Positions 7,801 through 15,643 of a DNA stretch of 52,315 nt are shown piece by piece (the first letter of the stretch is position 1; each line of letters begins with the position of its first letter). The translations under genes and the position numbers were made by a program. Under the pieces are notes generated by a model. That model was not told where the DNA came from. It saw only the letters and a program-made list of their open reading frames with translations, and made no database searches. Source of the stretch: Clostridiales bacterium (lineage in GTDB: Bacteria > Bacillota > Clostridia > Oscillospirales > Oscillospiraceae); contig CABIYX010000006.1 in the NCBI GenBank assembly GCA_902363045.1, positions 1 through 52,315 of the forward strand. The letters run 5' to 3'.

Positions 7801-8016
7801 GGGCAGGTTCATGGGCTCGATATAGACATGGTCGGCAATGTCCTTGTCCGTCATGATGGTGGCGGGGTTGGAGTTGATCAGGACGACCTCCAGGCCCTCC
7901 TCCTTCAGCGCGCGGCAGGCCTGGGTACCGGCGTAGTCAAATTCGGCGGCCTGGCCGATGACGATGGGGCCGGAGCCCAGCACCAGGACCTTCTTGATAT
8001 CGGTATACTTCGGCAT
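4807..8016 (-). CDS. carB: Carbamoyl-phosphate synthase large subunit
   Basis: CarB makes carbamoyl phosphate from bicarbonate, two ATP and ammonia delivered by CarA, for pyrimidine and arginine synthesis. At 1069 residues it has the usual length. Two ATP-grasp halves each begin with the same signature: [20 protein letters not shown] near residue 10 and [20 protein letters not shown] near residue 560. The carboxylate-binding [20 protein letters not shown] and [20 protein letters not shown] motifs are present, as is an MGS-like allosteric C-terminal domain from about residue 930. The ATG overlaps the carA stop by one base (TAATG), which points to translational coupling. GGAGGTG lies upstream of the ATG. 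The gene looks intact. Confidence 0.97.
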   Translation of the reverse strand: [1069 protein letters not shown]

Positions 8017-9110
8017 TACTTGGCACCTCCCATGGATTCAATGAAGCGGTTGAAGAGGTATTCCGTATCCTTGGGGCCGGCGTTGGCCTCGGGGTGGAAC
8101 TGGGTGGTAAAGCAGTTGGGGCGCTTGTACCTCAGTCCCTCACAGGTGCCGTCGTTAACGTTGATATGGGATACCTCGGCCACGGCGGGGTCCACCGTGT
8201 CGGAGAGGACCATATAGCCGTGGTTCTGGCTGGTGATGAACACGCGGTTCTTCTCCAGGTCCCGGACGGGGTGGTTGCCGCCCCGGTGTCCGTAGGCCAG
8301 GCGGCCGGTCTTGGCGCCGGTGGCCAGGGCCAGCAGCTGGTGGCCCATGCACACGCCGAAGATGGGGATGGTGCTGTCATAGAGCTTGCGCAGCTCGGCG
8401 ATGATCTCAGTGTTTTCCTCCGGGTCGCCGGGGCCGTTGGAGAGCATCACGCCGTCAAAGCCGCCGGAGAGCACCTCGCCGGCGGGGGTATAGGCGGGCA
8501 GGGCCACCACCTTACAGCCGCGGCGGCGCAGGCACTCGATGATGTTCTGCTTCACGCCGTAGTCCATCACGGCGACCAGATGCTTCTCCTCGCCATAGGC
8601 CTCGAACACCTCAGGCTGGGTCCGGGTCACCTTGCGGACGGTGTCCTTCACCTCGTAGGAGCGCAGCCGCTCCATGACCTCGGCGACATTAAAATGCTCC
8701 GCACAGGTGAGCATACCGTTCATGCTCCCCTGACTGCGGAGTATTTTCGTCAGTGCCCGGGTGTCCACGCCCTGGATGCCGGTAATATCGTGTTCCTTCA
8801 GATAGGTGTTCAGATCGCCCTCACAGCGGAAATTGCTGCCCCGGGGGGACAGATGACGGACCACGAAGGCCTCCACCCAGGGACGGCTGGACTCGTTATC
8901 CTCGTGGTTGACGCCGTAATTGCCGATGAGGGGATAGGACATCACCACGCCCTGTCCGGCATAGGAGGGGTCGGTCAGGATCTCCTGATAGCCGGTCATA
9001 GAGGTGTTGAACACCATCTCGCAGATCCGGTCGGAGGTGCCGCCGATGCTGGTCCCGGAAAAAACGCTTCCGTTGGCCAGGATCAAAGTCGCTTTCATCA
9101 ATTCACTCAC
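8016..9110 (-). CDS. carA: Carbamoyl-phosphate synthase small (glutaminase) subunit
   Basis: CarA hydrolyses glutamine and passes ammonia to CarB. The 364-residue reading frame has the CPSase small-chain N-terminal domain (LILANGSVFSGTSIGG, MTGYQEILTDPSYAGQ) and a class I amidotransferase domain. The catalytic triad is intact: Cys in FGVCMGHQ near residue 248, and His339 and Glu341 in FHPE. I use the GTG at 9110, preceded by GAAGGG five bases away; an ATG four codons later (9098) is the alternative and gives a start at MKATLILANG. It forms an operon with carB (TAATG overlap). The intact glutaminase here contrasts with the guaA gene in the same window. Confidence 0.96.
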   Translation of the reverse strand: MSELMKATLILANGSVFSGTSIGGTSDRICEMVFNTSMTGYQEILTDPSYAGQGVVMSYPLIGNYGVNHEDNESSRPWVEAFVVRHLSPRGSNFRCEGDLNTYLKEHDITGIQGVDTRALTKILRSQGSMNGMLTCAEHFNVAEVMERLRSYEVKDTVRKVTRTQPEVFEAYGEEKHLVAVMDYGVKQNIIECLRRRGCKVVALPAYTPAGEVLSGGFDGVMLSNGPGDPEENTEIIAELRKLYDSTIPIFGVCMGHQLLALATGAKTGRLAYGHRGGNHPVRDLEKNRVFITSQNHGYMVLSDTVDPAVAEVSHINVNDGTCEGLRYKRPNCFTTQFHPEANAGPKDTEYLFNRFIESMGGAK

Positions 9111-9165
9111 ACGCCCTTCTGTTCCAGTTCACTAAGCCATATCCATGTTCAAAGTGTTTCAAGAT

Positions 9166-9194
9166 ATTGTATCGAAAATTCCGGGTTATTTCAA
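9166..9194 (-). promoter_or_regulatory. Promoter of carAB
   Basis: On the minus strand TTGAAA (9194-9189), 17 bases and TACAAT (9171-9166) make a strong sigma-A promoter. The predicted leader to carA is only about 50 bases, too short for a PyrR-type attenuator, and I see no terminator/antiterminator pair. Control by PyrR attenuation in this leader is therefore unlikely. The remainder of 9195-9377 holds no gene that I can see. Confidence 0.7.
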
Positions 9195-9377
9195 GAGGAG
9201 GAACCCCCCTTTTTCCAAAAAGTTTTCCCCGGACTTTTGGGCATATTGCAGGAAATCGCCCAAAGAGACTTTTCCGGCGGGCTGGGATAGGACAGGGAAA
9301 AAACGGGCAGACTGTGGGGGAGCGGCCCCGCCCACGGCGCCTGGGACGCAGACTGTCAACGGGAGGAGCGAGAGACT

Positions 9378-10070
9378 GTGTTTACCGGACTGATCCGCAC
9401 CATCATCCTATACATCCTCATCATTGCCGGGATCCGGCTGATGGGCAAGCGCCAGGTGGGGGAGCTGGAGCCCTCGGAGCTGGTGCTCTCCCTCATCATC
9501 GCGGACCTGGCGGCGGTGCCCATGCAGGATTTCGGCATCCCGCTGCTCACCGGAGTGATCCCAATCCTGGCCCTGCTGGCCATGACCATGATCCTGTCGG
9601 TGCTGACCATGAAGAGCATCCGCTTCCGGGCGCTGCTGTGCGGGCGGCCCAGCGTGGTCATCCGGAGGGGGGAGATCGACCAGAGGGAGATGCGGCGCAA
9701 CCGGCTGACGGTGGACGAGCTGCTGGAGGAGCTGCGCAGCCAGGGCTATACGGACCCGCAAAAGGTGGAGTACGCCATTCTGGAGACCAGCGGGCAGCTC
9801 TCCGTCCTGCCCCGGGCGGCGGAGAAGCCCCCTACCATGAAGCAGCTGGGGCTGGAGGCCCAGGAGTCCGGGCTGCCGCTGGTGCTCATCAGCGACGGGC
9901 GCCTGCTGGAGCGGAATCTCCGGGCCAGGGGGTATGACGGGCGCTGGCTGGACAAGCAGCTGGAGCAGCGCGGGGTGAAGCGCCGGGAGGAGGTCTTTTT
10001 AATGACAGTGGACGAGCAGGGACAGATCTATCTGGCCCCCAGGGAGCGGGAGGGGAGGCGGGGCGCGTGA
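9378..10070 (+). CDS. YetF/DUF421 family membrane protein
   Basis: This 230-residue protein has transmembrane helices near residues 3-22, 33-52 and 57-76 and a cytoplasmic C-terminal domain. The family signatures are visible: RLMGKRQVGELEPSELVLSL near residue 20, the IPLLTGV turn, and a C-terminal domain with RRNRLTVDELLEELRSQGY and ISDGRLL. The GTG start at 9378 follows GGGAGGAG (9360s). The 3' end overlaps the next gene (GTGA), so the pair is translated together. YetF-type proteins are common near spore or envelope genes in Firmicutes, but no biochemical role is established. Confidence 0.88.
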   Translation: MFTGLIRTIILYILIIAGIRLMGKRQVGELEPSELVLSLIIADLAAVPMQDFGIPLLTGVIPILALLAMTMILSVLTMKSIRFRALLCGRPSVVIRRGEIDQREMRRNRLTVDELLEELRSQGYTDPQKVEYAILETSGQLSVLPRAAEKPPTMKQLGLEAQESGLPLVLISDGRLLERNLRARGYDGRWLDKQLEQRGVKRREEVFLMTVDEQGQIYLAPREREGRRGA

Positions 10071-10447
10071 AGCGGCTGTTGAGCGCGGCGGCGCTGCTGC
10101 TGGTCCTGCTGGGAGGCTCCCTGTGGAACGCGTGGTACGCGGACCGGCTCACCGGGCGGATGGCCGGGCAGCTGGAGCAGGCCCAGGAGCTGGCCGCCCG
10201 GGGGGACTGGGAGGGGGCGGCCCGGCTCAGCCGGGAGAGTTTCGGCCTCTGGCAGGCCCATGACGCCTATCTCCATGTGATGATGCGCCACTCGGACACC
10301 GACCAGATCCTCCGGGGCTTCCGGGCAGTAGAGCAGTACCTGGTCCTGGAGGAGCCTGACCAGTACACCGCCGCCAACGCGGAGCTGATCTGTCAGCTGG
10401 AGCTGCTGTCTGAGATGGAGCAGCCCTCTCTGGTGAATATTTTATGA
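10067..10447 (+). CDS. DUF4363 family protein, membrane-anchored
   Basis: A 126-residue protein that begins at GTG inside the end of yetF. One N-terminal hydrophobic segment (LLSAAALLLVLLGGSLWNAW, residues 4-23) acts as anchor. The remainder is helical and soluble, with the alternating charge pattern typical of DUF4363 (ending QLELLSEMEQPSLVNIL). DUF4363 genes often accompany DUF421 genes, and the GTGA overlap here makes cotranslation likely. The function is unknown. Confidence 0.8.
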   Translation: MKRLLSAAALLLVLLGGSLWNAWYADRLTGRMAGQLEQAQELAARGDWEGAARLSRESFGLWQAHDAYLHVMMRHSDTDQILRGFRAVEQYLVLEEPDQYTAANAELICQLELLSEMEQPSLVNIL

Positions 10448-10451
10448 GGGA

Positions 10452-10496
10452 AAAGAGGCCCTTGGAGCTGGCTGCGCCAGCTCCAAGGGCCTCTTT
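10452..10496. terminator. Bidirectional terminator, 21-bp stem
   Basis: Bases 10452-10472 pair perfectly with 10476-10496 around a three-base loop, with A-rich and T-rich ends. The hairpin sits between the convergent DUF4363 gene and the opuC-type operon and can serve both. Confidence 0.9.
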
Positions 10497-10510
10497 GCGC
10501 TTGGGACATA

Positions 10511-12046
10511 TCAGGCCGGAAGCAGCCCGGCGGAGATCAGGAAATCTCTGGCCACGGCGTCCACCGCCTCGCCCTTCACATCGACGCGGTAGGTCAGCTC
10601 GCTCATTTTCTCGTCGGTGAACTGGCCGTTGAGCAGCTGAAGGGTCTCCCTGAGGCCGGGGGCCTCCTCGGCGAAGCGGTCGAACAGGTCGCTGCGCACC
10701 AGGATGGTGCCGTAGTAGTCGGGGAAGAAGTGGAGGTCGTCCTCCAGAATGGTCAGGTTGGCCCGCTTGTTCAGGCCGTCGGTGGCGTAGACCACCATCA
10801 CGTCATAGGCCCCCTGCTCCACCATGGTGTACTTCATCATAATGTCCACATGGAGCACATCCTGGAAGTTCAGGCCGTAGAACTTGGAAAACGGTCCGAA
10901 CTTCATGCTGCCGGCGTCGGTGAAGAAGTCCTGCTCCGCGCCGAAGCGAAGCTGGCCGGCAATGGGGATCAGGTCGCTGATGGTCTCGGGGTGATAGGCG
11001 TTCATCACCTGCTGGGTGACGCCGATGGAGTAGGTGTTGTTCACGCCGATCTTTCCCATCAGCTCCAGCCCGTACTCGCCGCGCATCCGCTGGTCCACAA
11101 ATTCATAGAGGGTCTGTCCGTCGGGAACGTCGGAGGTGTCCAGGCCCATGATGGTGGTCAGCAGGGTCCCGTCCCAGGTGTACATCAGGTCGCAGGAGTG
11201 TCCCGATCCGGACAGCTCCGCGAAGTTGTTCTTGGCGGTCATCTGGTCCTTGATGGTGACGGGGATGCCGTGGCGCTCCTCCACCAGCTGCTGGATCATG
11301 CTGTTGACCAGCTGGACCTCGGAAAATTCGCCCTGGTAGAGGACCAGACCGTCGGTGCGCTGGGGGAAGAAGGCCACCACACACAGGGCGGCCGCGGCAG
11401 CGCAGGCAGCGGCGGAGGCGGCCCGGGCGATGAGGCGGCTGGTCCGGGAGCGCTGGCCGGTGCGGCTGTTCAGATAGCGCTCCGCCAGCCCCATCAGCAG
11501 GTCCAGGACCAGAGCCATGGCCATCAGCACGCCGGTGCCCAGCAGGATGGCCTCCATATCGTCCTGGCGGATGCCGGTGGTGATGAAGCTGCCCAGTCCG
11601 CCGCCCCCCACGAAGGAGGCAAAGACCGCGGTGCCGATGGCGTTGACCGTGGCGATGCGGATGCCGGTGAAGATGATGGGGGCGGCCAGGGGGAGCTCCA
11701 CATGGAGCAGGCGGTACATCCGGGTCATGCCCATGCCCCGGCCGGCCTCGATGAGGTACTCCGGCACCTGGCTCAGGCCCAGGTGGGTGTTCCGCACGAT
11801 GGGCAGCAGGGAGTAGAGGGCCAGGCCCACGATGACGGTGGGTTTGCCCGCCCCCATGAACACCATAATGATGCCCAGAAGGGCCAGGGCGGGGGTGGTC
11901 TGGATCAGGTCCACCACCCGGAGCACCACCCGCCGGGCGGAGGGGTAGAAGTAGCACAGGATGCCCAGGGGTACGCCGGCCAGAATGGCAAAGACCAGGG
12001 CGGCCACCACAAGGGCCAGGTGGGTCAGGATCATAGAGAGCGTCAT
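10511..12046 (-). CDS. OpuC-type ABC transporter: permease fused to substrate-binding domain
   Basis: A 511-residue fusion. Residues 1-205 are an OpuCB/ProW-like permease (EAA-type loop near GRGMGMTRMYRLLHVELPLA, inner helices such as IFTGIRIATVNAIGTAVFAS). A further hydrophobic segment at about 212-232 leads into an extracytoplasmic OpuAC-type binding domain (about 238-511) that starts LVLYQGEFSEVQLVNSMIQQ. Such permease-binding protein fusions are known for glycine betaine/carnitine/choline importers. The substrate here is inferred only from family. The ATG at 12046 overlaps the stop of the preceding permease (ATGA). It is the last gene of a three-gene operon ending at the 10452 terminator. 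Confidence 0.9.
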   Translation of the reverse strand: MTLSMILTHLALVVAALVFAILAGVPLGILCYFYPSARRVVLRVVDLIQTTPALALLGIIMVFMGAGKPTVIVGLALYSLLPIVRNTHLGLSQVPEYLIEAGRGMGMTRMYRLLHVELPLAAPIIFTGIRIATVNAIGTAVFASFVGGGGLGSFITTGIRQDDMEAILLGTGVLMAMALVLDLLMGLAERYLNSRTGQRSRTSRLIARAASAAACAAAAALCVVAFFPQRTDGLVLYQGEFSEVQLVNSMIQQLVEERHGIPVTIKDQMTAKNNFAELSGSGHSCDLMYTWDGTLLTTIMGLDTSDVPDGQTLYEFVDQRMRGEYGLELMGKIGVNNTYSIGVTQQVMNAYHPETISDLIPIAGQLRFGAEQDFFTDAGSMKFGPFSKFYGLNFQDVLHVDIMMKYTMVEQGAYDVMVVYATDGLNKRANLTILEDDLHFFPDYYGTILVRSDLFDRFAEEAPGLRETLQLLNGQFTDEKMSELTYRVDVKGEAVDAVARDFLISAGLLPA

Positions 12047-12669
12047 GCGGCGGGACCTCCCTTCCGCAGCCCCTTGGGCACTGTCCGGTGCTGGAGCAGA
12101 TCCACCAGGGTGCCCAGGGCAAAGGCCAGCAGGGCCGCGGGGATGGCCCCCAGCAGGATCAGGGCGTTGTCATTGGAGCTCAGACCGGCATAGATGAAGT
12201 CGCCCAGTCCGCCCAGGCCGATCATGGAGGCCAGCACCGCCCAGCTGACGGTGTAGACGGTGGACATACGGAGCCCGCCGATGATGGTGGGCAGGGCCAG
12301 GGGCAGCTCCACCTGGAGCAGGCTCTGCCAGGGGCTCATGCCGCAGCCCCGGGCGGCCTCCAGGTACTGCGGGTCCACGGATACCAGGCCGGCATAGGTG
12401 TTTTTCAGCACCGGGAAGGTGGCGTAGATCCCCAGGGCGGCCAGCACGGTGGCCACATGGGTGCCCCAGGCCAGGAACAGCAGGCCGATGAACACGATGC
12501 CGGGGATGGTATTGAAAATGGACAGGATGGGCAGCACCACGCCGGACAGCTTGGGCCGCCGGGACAGCAGGACGCCCAGCACCACGCCCAGCGCGAAGCC
12601 GATGGCCACCGAGGCCAGGGTGAAGAACAGGTGCTCCGCCAGCTTGACGGGGAGATCATGGATGCTCAT
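12043..12669 (-). CDS. OpuC-type ABC transporter permease
   Basis: A 208-residue inner-membrane permease of the BPD_transp_1 fold with about five or six transmembrane helices. The EAA loop is visible as EAARGCGMSPWQSLLQVELP, and GIVFIGLLFLAWGTHVATVL and VSWAVLASMIGLGGLGDFIY are core helices. It starts six bases after the ATPase gene and overlaps the fused permease by ATGA. With the second permease domain it would form the heterodimeric membrane channel of a quaternary-ammonium compound importer. Confidence 0.9.
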   Translation of the reverse strand: MSIHDLPVKLAEHLFFTLASVAIGFALGVVLGVLLSRRPKLSGVVLPILSIFNTIPGIVFIGLLFLAWGTHVATVLAALGIYATFPVLKNTYAGLVSVDPQYLEAARGCGMSPWQSLLQVELPLALPTIIGGLRMSTVYTVSWAVLASMIGLGGLGDFIYAGLSSNDNALILLGAIPAALLAFALGTLVDLLQHRTVPKGLRKGGPAA

Positions 12670-12675
12670 GCGTCC

Positions 12676-13788
12676 TCACCCCCAAAGCTGTTCCGCCATG
12701 GCGGAGGCCATGCTGGTCTTGGTGATGATGCCCGCCACCTGGCCCTGGCCGTCCAGCACCACCAGATAGGGCGCGCCGCTGGAGATCAGCTGGTCGAAGC
12801 AGTCCTTGGCGTTGTCCTCCGCGTGGACGGTGGGGGTGTTGCAGCGGATCAGCGGCTCGATGGTCTGGACCACATGGCCGGTGAGGCGGATGTCCGCGAT
12901 GGAGACGGTCCCCTGATACCGGGCTTGGTCGTCCACCACGATCAGGGTGTCCACGTTATGGCGCTGCATCTTGCTGATGCACTCGTTGATCCCCTTCCGG
13001 GCGGAGACGGTGTAGACGCCGGTGCGCATGAAGTCGGCGGCGGTGAGCTCCTTGTGGGACTGAAGGTCGATGAATTTGCCCAAAAAGTCCTGGATCTGGC
13101 CGCTGGCGGGGTGGGCGAGCATCTCCTCCGGGGGGGCCATCTGGACGATCCTGCCGTGGTCCATGAAGATGATGACGTCCGCCAGGTCCAGGGCCTCCGC
13201 CATGTCGTGGGTGACAAAGACGAAGGTTTTATTCAGCTTCTGCTGGAGGGCGCGCACCTCCTGCTGGAGGGTGCGGCGGGTCATGGGGTCCAGGGCGGAG
13301 AAGGGCTCATCCATCAGGACGATGGGAGGGGAGGCGGCCAGGGCACGCAGGATGCCGATGCGCTGCTGCTGTCCGCCGGACATCTCCGAGGGGTATTTAT
13401 GGGCGTACTGCTCATAGGGCAGGTTGACCATATCCAGCAGCTCCCGCACGATGCGGTCGCACTCCTCCCGGCTGTACTTGAGCAGGGTGGGGACCACGCT
13501 GATGTTCTGGGCCACCGTCATGTTGGGGAACAGGCCGATCTGCTGGATCACATAGCCGATGTGGCGGCGCAGCTCCACCTTGTCCTTGGTGGTGATGTCC
13601 TGTCCATCCAGATAGATCCTGCCCGCGGTGGGCTCGATGAGGCGGTTGATCATCTTCAGCGTGGTGGTCTTTCCGCAGCCGGACGGGCCGATGAGCACCG
13701 CCATCTGGCCCTCCTGGATCTCAAAGGAGAGGTCGTCCAGGATCTGCTGGCTGCCATAGGAGAGGGAAACGTGTTCAAAACGAAGCAA
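12676..13788 (-). CDS. OpuC-type ABC transporter ATPase with CBS domains
   Basis: The ABC ATPase energises the uptake operon. The frame is open far upstream, but the family start is at LRFEHVSLSYGSQQILDDL, and a TTG at 13788 with GGAGG seven bases upstream is the best start, giving 370 residues. Walker A is GPSGCGKTT near residue 35, the signature is EMSGGQQQRIGILRALA and Walker B is IVLMDEPFSALD. Two CBS domains occupy about residues 255-370 (TVSARKGINECISKMQRHNV, then AGIITKTSMASAM); in OpuA/OpuC they sense ionic strength. The TTG start lies beside a hairpin that overlaps the ribosome binding site (13790-13817). Confidence 0.93.
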   Translation of the reverse strand: MLRFEHVSLSYGSQQILDDLSFEIQEGQMAVLIGPSGCGKTTTLKMINRLIEPTAGRIYLDGQDITTKDKVELRRHIGYVIQQIGLFPNMTVAQNISVVPTLLKYSREECDRIVRELLDMVNLPYEQYAHKYPSEMSGGQQQRIGILRALAASPPIVLMDEPFSALDPMTRRTLQQEVRALQQKLNKTFVFVTHDMAEALDLADVIIFMDHGRIVQMAPPEEMLAHPASGQIQDFLGKFIDLQSHKELTAADFMRTGVYTVSARKGINECISKMQRHNVDTLIVVDDQARYQGTVSIADIRLTGHVVQTIEPLIRCNTPTVHAEDNAKDCFDQLISSGAPYLVVLDGQGQVAGIITKTSMASAMAEQLWG

Positions 13789-13789
13789 A

Positions 13790-13817
13790 GGGGCACCTCC
13801 TTCTTGCGGCGTGCCCC
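13790..13817 (-). promoter_or_regulatory. Possible ribosome-binding-site hairpin of the opuC operon
   Basis: On the minus strand GGGGCAC (13817-13811) can pair with GTGCCCC (13796-13790). The GGAGG ribosome binding site (13800-13796) lies in the loop and at the foot of the second arm, and the TTG start follows directly. The structure could limit initiation. Upstream, 13818-13960 is AT-rich and is the likely promoter region for this operon, but I cannot choose one -35/-10 pair with confidence. Confidence 0.35.
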
Positions 13818-13990
13818 TGAGAAACAGGAAAATGTTGAGAATTGGACGGGGGCAGGCCGGGGAATCTTGAAAAACCAGGTAAAATATATAAATTATTATA
13901 GCAAAATAAAGAAAACTCGTCAAATAAACAAATTGTAAATTTTGCGGCCGGTCAAGCCTGGGGCGGGATTTCACACACTTTTAGTCAAAA

Positions 13991-14035
13991 CTTAAGAAAG
14001 TCCCCAGGGATTTCTTAAGATTCCTCTGGTAGAAT
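13991..14035 (+). promoter_or_regulatory. Inverted repeat and -10 box upstream of the glycosyltransferase
   Basis: CTTAAGAAA (13991-13999) and TTTCTTAAG (14011-14019) form a perfect 9-bp inverted repeat with an 11-base spacer. A TAGAAT -10-like box follows at 14030-14035 with no matching -35, as at activator-dependent promoters. A regulator of the response-regulator type binding the CTTAAG repeats is an inference. Confidence 0.45.
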
Positions 14036-14066
14036 CCGGTCAAAACCGGACAGAGGAGGAGTCTGT

Positions 14067-15311
14067 ATGAGTTTGCTGACCGCGGCCGCGGCGCTGCTGG
14101 GCGCCGGGATCACCCTTTGGGGGAGCTATTACCTGCTGGTGGGATTGATGTCCTGGCGGCGGCCCATGGAGTACGGCAGACATCCGGCCTCCACCCGCTT
14201 TGCCGTGCTGGTCCCGGCGCGGAATGAGGAGCTGGTGGTGGGCAGCCTGATCAATACCCTTCTGATGCAGGACTATCCCCCGGAGCTCTATGATATATGG
14301 GTGATCCCCAATCAGTGCACGGACCATACCGCGCTGGCGGCCCGGCGCTTTGGGGCCCATGTGCTGGAGTGTACCGTTCCGGTGAAGAGCAAGGGCGAGG
14401 TGCTGCGCTTCGCGTGGGAGCGGCTGTCCCGCCGGGGCTATGACGCGGTCTGCGTCTTTGACGCGGACAACCTGGCGGACCCCCAGTTCCTGCGGGAGAT
14501 GAACAACGCCTACCGGGCGGGCGCACGGGCCGCCCAGGGCTTTCGGGACAGCAAGAACCCCTATGACAGCGTGGTGTCCGGCTGCTATTCCATCTATTAC
14601 TGGATGATGGACCGCCTCCACAACGGGGGCCGGGCCGGGCTGGGCCTGCCCGCCATGGTCAACGGCACCGGCTTTATGGTGGCCGCCTCGGTGCTGGACC
14701 GGATGGGCGGCTGGCGGACGGAGACCATCAGCGAGGATCTGGAGCTGTCGGTCCAGTGCGCCCTGGAGGAGGTACAGGTCTTTTGGGCCCCAAAGGCGGT
14801 CACCTATGACGAGCAGCCGCTGACCTTCCGGGAGTCGGTGAAGCAGCGCAGGCGCTGGACCAGCGGGACCCTCCAGGTGGCTGGGCGCTATCTGCCCGCG
14901 GTAGGCCGGGGGCTGGCGGCGCGGCCCTCCGGCGCGGCCTGGGATGTGGGCGCCACCCTGCTGATCCCGGCCTATCAGGCGGCGGCGCTGATCAATCTGG
15001 CGGTCTCCGCTCTGGCGGCGGGGCAGATGGGGCCGGAGGGCTTTTCGCCCCTGCTGTGCGCGGCGGGCGCGGCAGGCAGTTTGGCCATTGCCGCCCTGGG
15101 GGCCACGCTCCTGGCGGCCCTTGTGCTGACGGTGGAGGGGAAGTGGGACCGGCGGCTGGGGGCGGCCCTGGCCTGCTATTGGCTGTTTCTGCTCAGCTGG
15201 GTCCCCATCACCATCCACTGTATGTTCCAAAAGACCACCGTTTGGGAGGAGATCCGCCATACCCGGAACCTGACCGCTGTACCGGGCCGCGGCAAGGCCC
15301 CGGCGCTGTAA
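14067..15311 (+). CDS. Membrane-bound family 2 glycosyltransferase
   Basis: A 414-residue processive-type GT2. An N-terminal transmembrane helix (residues 3-29) is followed by the GT-A domain: VLVPARNEELVVGSLINTLL, the DXD-like FDADNLADPQ, the acceptor-site GTGFMV with ISEDLELSVQ, and the QRRRWTSG motif characteristic of cellulose- or hyaluronan-synthase-like enzymes. Two or three more helices lie at the C-terminus (about 300-395). It would transfer sugars from nucleotide donors at the cytoplasmic membrane, for an exopolysaccharide or glycolipid. No other polysaccharide genes are next to it. GAGGAGGAG precedes the ATG. Confidence 0.88.
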   Translation: MSLLTAAAALLGAGITLWGSYYLLVGLMSWRRPMEYGRHPASTRFAVLVPARNEELVVGSLINTLLMQDYPPELYDIWVIPNQCTDHTALAARRFGAHVLECTVPVKSKGEVLRFAWERLSRRGYDAVCVFDADNLADPQFLREMNNAYRAGARAAQGFRDSKNPYDSVVSGCYSIYYWMMDRLHNGGRAGLGLPAMVNGTGFMVAASVLDRMGGWRTETISEDLELSVQCALEEVQVFWAPKAVTYDEQPLTFRESVKQRRRWTSGTLQVAGRYLPAVGRGLAARPSGAAWDVGATLLIPAYQAAALINLAVSALAAGQMGPEGFSPLLCAAGAAGSLAIAALGATLLAALVLTVEGKWDRRLGAALACYWLFLLSWVPITIHCMFQKTTVWEEIRHTRNLTAVPGRGKAPAL

Positions 15312-15367
15312 GGCCCGGCGGCGCGCGGCGGCCGGCGGAAAGCCGCCCGCTGCCGGAGGCGAGAAAA

Positions 15368-15403
15368 ATGCCCCAGGCGCTCCGGATGGAGCGTCTGGGG
15401 CAT
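15368..15403. terminator. Bidirectional intrinsic terminator
   Basis: ATGCCCCAGGCGCTCC (15368-15383) pairs with GGAGCGTCTGGGGCAT (15388-15403) with one wobble or mismatch and a GGAT loop. A-runs at 15364-15368 give a T-run on the minus strand. It ends the rubredoxin/flavodiiron transcript and probably the convergent glycosyltransferase. Confidence 0.85.
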
Positions 15404-15423
15404 TGCGGCGTGAGGGGAGAGGC

Positions 15424-15582
15424 TCAGGCCTCGGAGAACTGGCTCTTGTCCGCGCCGCACAGGGGGCAGACAAAGCTGTCGGGCACATCGGCCCACAGGG
15501 TGCCGGGGGCGACGCCCTCGTCGGGGGCGCCGGCGGCCTCGTCATAGATATAGCCGCAGAGATCACAGACAAACTTTTTCAT
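15424..15582 (-). CDS. Rubredoxin
   Basis: A 52-residue protein with the two iron-ligating knuckles of rubredoxin: [13 protein letters not shown] near residues 6-18 and [11 protein letters not shown] near 39-49. It carries single electrons in the cytoplasm, typically to flavodiiron proteins or rubrerythrin in anaerobes. It starts at ATG 15582, 61 bases after the flavodiiron gene on the same strand, so the two are probably one operon with redox partners encoded together. A longer upstream in-frame extension exists but does not match the family. Confidence 0.95.
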   Translation of the reverse strand: MKKFVCDLCGYIYDEAAGAPDEGVAPGTLWADVPDSFVCPLCGADKSQFSEA

Positions 15583-15643
15583 AAAAACGACCTGCTTTCG
15601 ATTTGAATTTGTGCCGGAGCCCTCCGGCAGGGGAAGGCATGGC

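Noticed and set aside
9111..9377. Possible PyrR-type attenuator before carA
   Set aside because: The promoter at 9166-9194 leaves a leader of only about 50 bases, with no antiterminator/terminator pair.
13789..13974. N-terminal extension of the OpuC ATPase to 13974
   Set aside because: The extra 62 residues are AT-rich, hydrophobic and unlike the family, and the TTG at 13788 has a good ribosome binding site.
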